Source: JAWLFI01 sp041685645 (GTDB lineage: Bacteria; Bacteroidota; Bacteroidia; Chitinophagales; Saprospiraceae). Taken from it: a stretch of 6,170 nt of DNA. The notes beneath the pieces were generated by a model, which was not told the DNA's origin, ran no database searches, and saw only the letters and a list, made by a program, of their open reading frames with translations. A program made the position numbers and the translations under genes. The stretch spans positions 1 to 6,170 of the forward strand of contig JAWLFI010000150.1 in the NCBI GenBank assembly GCA_041685645.1. Direction: 5' to 3'. How positions within the stretch are numbered: the first letter of the stretch is position 1; each line of letters opens with the position of its first letter. Of this stretch, positions 5,603 through 6,170 are shown piece after piece.

Positions 5603-5645
5603 AGCGCCCAGCAACTCCCAACTCGTTGGGGAGGGGCACGGCGGA
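5594..5645 (+). repeat. Hairpin region after asd, like the 3' end of the left-hand structured element
   Basis: GGGAGGGGCACG (5629-5640) is identical to 255-266 of the structured element before csaA. It is preceded by a hairpin CCCAAC (5617-5622) with GTTGGG (5625-5630), in the same place as the hairpin at 235-261. An outer TCCGC (5594-5598) can pair with GCGGA (5641-5645). A further small stem, CGCT (5596-5599) with AGCG (5603-5606), holds the asd stop codon TAA in its loop. No 5' half of the element was found nearby, so this may be a fragment or a reduced copy. No T-run follows, so it is not a standard terminator, though it may block 3' decay. Confidence 0.4.
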
Positions 5646-5752
5646 ATGCCATTTCATGTGTTGGGGATTATTCGATATTCGTAGAGGCGAAAGATTTTTA
5701 GGTCTCCGCTTTGAAGGTGCAAATCACGCTCGACAATACCATTCCTGGCGTT

Positions 5753-5815
5753 CCTTCTCAAGAACACCGTCTCTAATCATGGCCATCATTGAATCCTATA
5801 AATCAGGGTTCAGAC
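5753..5815 (+). repeat. Imperfect direct repeat, copy A
   Basis: This 63-bp segment aligns without gaps to 6080-6142, with 51 of 63 bases identical by hand count. The first 28 positions (CCTTCTCAA, AACACCGTCTC, AATC) and the last five (CAGAC) are best conserved. The two copies are offset by 327 bp. Similarity does not extend obviously to either side. Confidence 0.6.
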
Positions 5816-6079
5816 CATTGGGCGTGCGCGCCAAGGATATTCGATTCTAGGGGTCCCTTATTTTTAGCTTGTTTACTTTTGATCTCTTGCCTCCCGCGCC
5901 CCCGACCCCTAAAGGGTAGCCAAGCCCGCAAAGGCACCCACGATTCGCGACAACGGTAATCGACTGAAAGATCCCGTGTCGCAGCATCCACTCCCATTAC
6001 CGCCATGGCACCACCAAGGTCTGTGATTCTGACACCCAAGAAGATACAACACAAAATGAAAAGACAATAAAAACCCGCC

Positions 6080-6142
6080 CCTTCTCAACAACACCGTCTC
6101 CAATCCTACCCATCCTTAAATACTATGAAACATGCTTCAGAC
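6080..6142 (+). repeat. Imperfect direct repeat, copy B
   Basis: This is the second copy of the repeat at 5753-5815, identical at 51 of 63 positions with no gaps. It contains the ATG at 6125 that may begin a gene running off the window, so it could lie in a promoter or leader region; copy A lacks that ATG. The function is unknown. Confidence 0.6.
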
Positions 6143-6170
6143 AGGTTAGTCTTCGCGAAAAACAATCTAA

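Larger units (their letters stand above)
5603..6170. other. Gene-free, repeat-bearing region downstream of asd
   Basis: No ORF in these 568 bp has a recognisable domain, and the longest ones (5626-5850 on plus, 5803-6054 on minus) have low-complexity or atypical composition. Visible items are the asd-proximal hairpin, the two copies of a 63-bp direct repeat, a small hairpin at 5818-5834 (TTGG/CCAA with an inner GC pair set), AGGGGTCCCT followed by TATTTTT (5845-5861), and CCCCTAAAGGG (near 5907-5917). An ATG at 6125 opens 15 codons to the window edge and could begin a further gene. The region reads as decayed intergenic or repeat DNA. Confidence 0.5.

Noticed and set aside
5626..5850. 74-codon plus-strand ORF after asd
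   Set aside because: It starts inside the hairpin repeat, has an odd composition and spans repeat copy A; nothing in it resembles a protein family. The matching frame in copy B gives similar peptides (FSRTPS and FSTTPS), but this follows from the DNA repeat.
5803..6103. Two overlapping minus-strand ORFs (83 and 64 codons)
   Set aside because: They are mutually overlapping, rich in Arg, Gly, Cys and Trp, without a domain, and lie in repeat-like DNA.
6125..6170. Start of a partial gene at the right edge (ATG plus 14 open codons)
   Set aside because: Only 15 codons are visible, and the ATG lies in repeat copy B. It may be real, but the window cannot support it.
1..6170. CRISPR array, tRNA or rRNA genes, toxin-antitoxin or phage-defence system
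   Set aside because: No regularly spaced short repeats, no tRNA or rRNA signature and no protein of such systems is visible; all supported genes are biosynthetic enzymes or csaA.

Overview
The window holds a compact diaminopimelate/lysine biosynthesis locus, probably from a member of the Bacteroidota. I infer the phylum from the structured intergenic element at the left end, which resembles from memory repeat RNAs common in that phylum, from the lack of clear Shine-Dalgarno sites, and from A/T-rich, Bacteroidota-like promoter candidates. No rRNA or other taxonomic marker is present, so placement below phylum is not attempted.

Layout. Positions 1-330 have no gene. They hold a GC-rich, multi-helix structured RNA or repeat (about 8-269) that appears to have been split by a 97-bp element (49-145). 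That element has perfect 20-bp inverted ends and is flanked by a 5-bp direct repeat, CCGGC. Next comes csaA (331-663, +), a small tRNA-binding OB-fold protein. It converges tail to tail on the lysine operon, with 2 bp between the stop codons. The operon lies on the minus strand in the order lysC (4336-2972), dapB (2978-2307), dapA (2305-1418), dapD (1421-666). Its junctions are a 7-nt overlap, a 1-nt gap and a 4-nt overlap. A 135-bp divergent control region (4337-4471) contains a perfect 10-bp inverted repeat and separates lysC from asd (4472-5602, +). Positions 5603-6170 have no convincing gene. They hold a hairpin resembling the 3' end of the left-hand structured element and a 63-bp imperfect direct repeat (5753-5815 and 6080-6142).

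How the genes work together. LysC phosphorylates aspartate, and Asd reduces aspartyl phosphate to aspartate semialdehyde. DapA condenses the semialdehyde with pyruvate. DapB reduces the product to tetrahydrodipicolinate, and DapD acylates it. The five enzymes therefore cover five consecutive steps from aspartate to N-acyl-amino-ketopimelate. The later genes (aminotransferase, dapE, dapF, lysA) are not here. LysC and Asd both resemble the E. coli-type enzymes, and LysC keeps the residues expected of a lysine-binding ACT domain.

No novel protein system was found. The most interesting material is non-coding: the apparent miniature element inside a structured RNA, the divergent palindrome between lysC and asd, and the repeats after asd.
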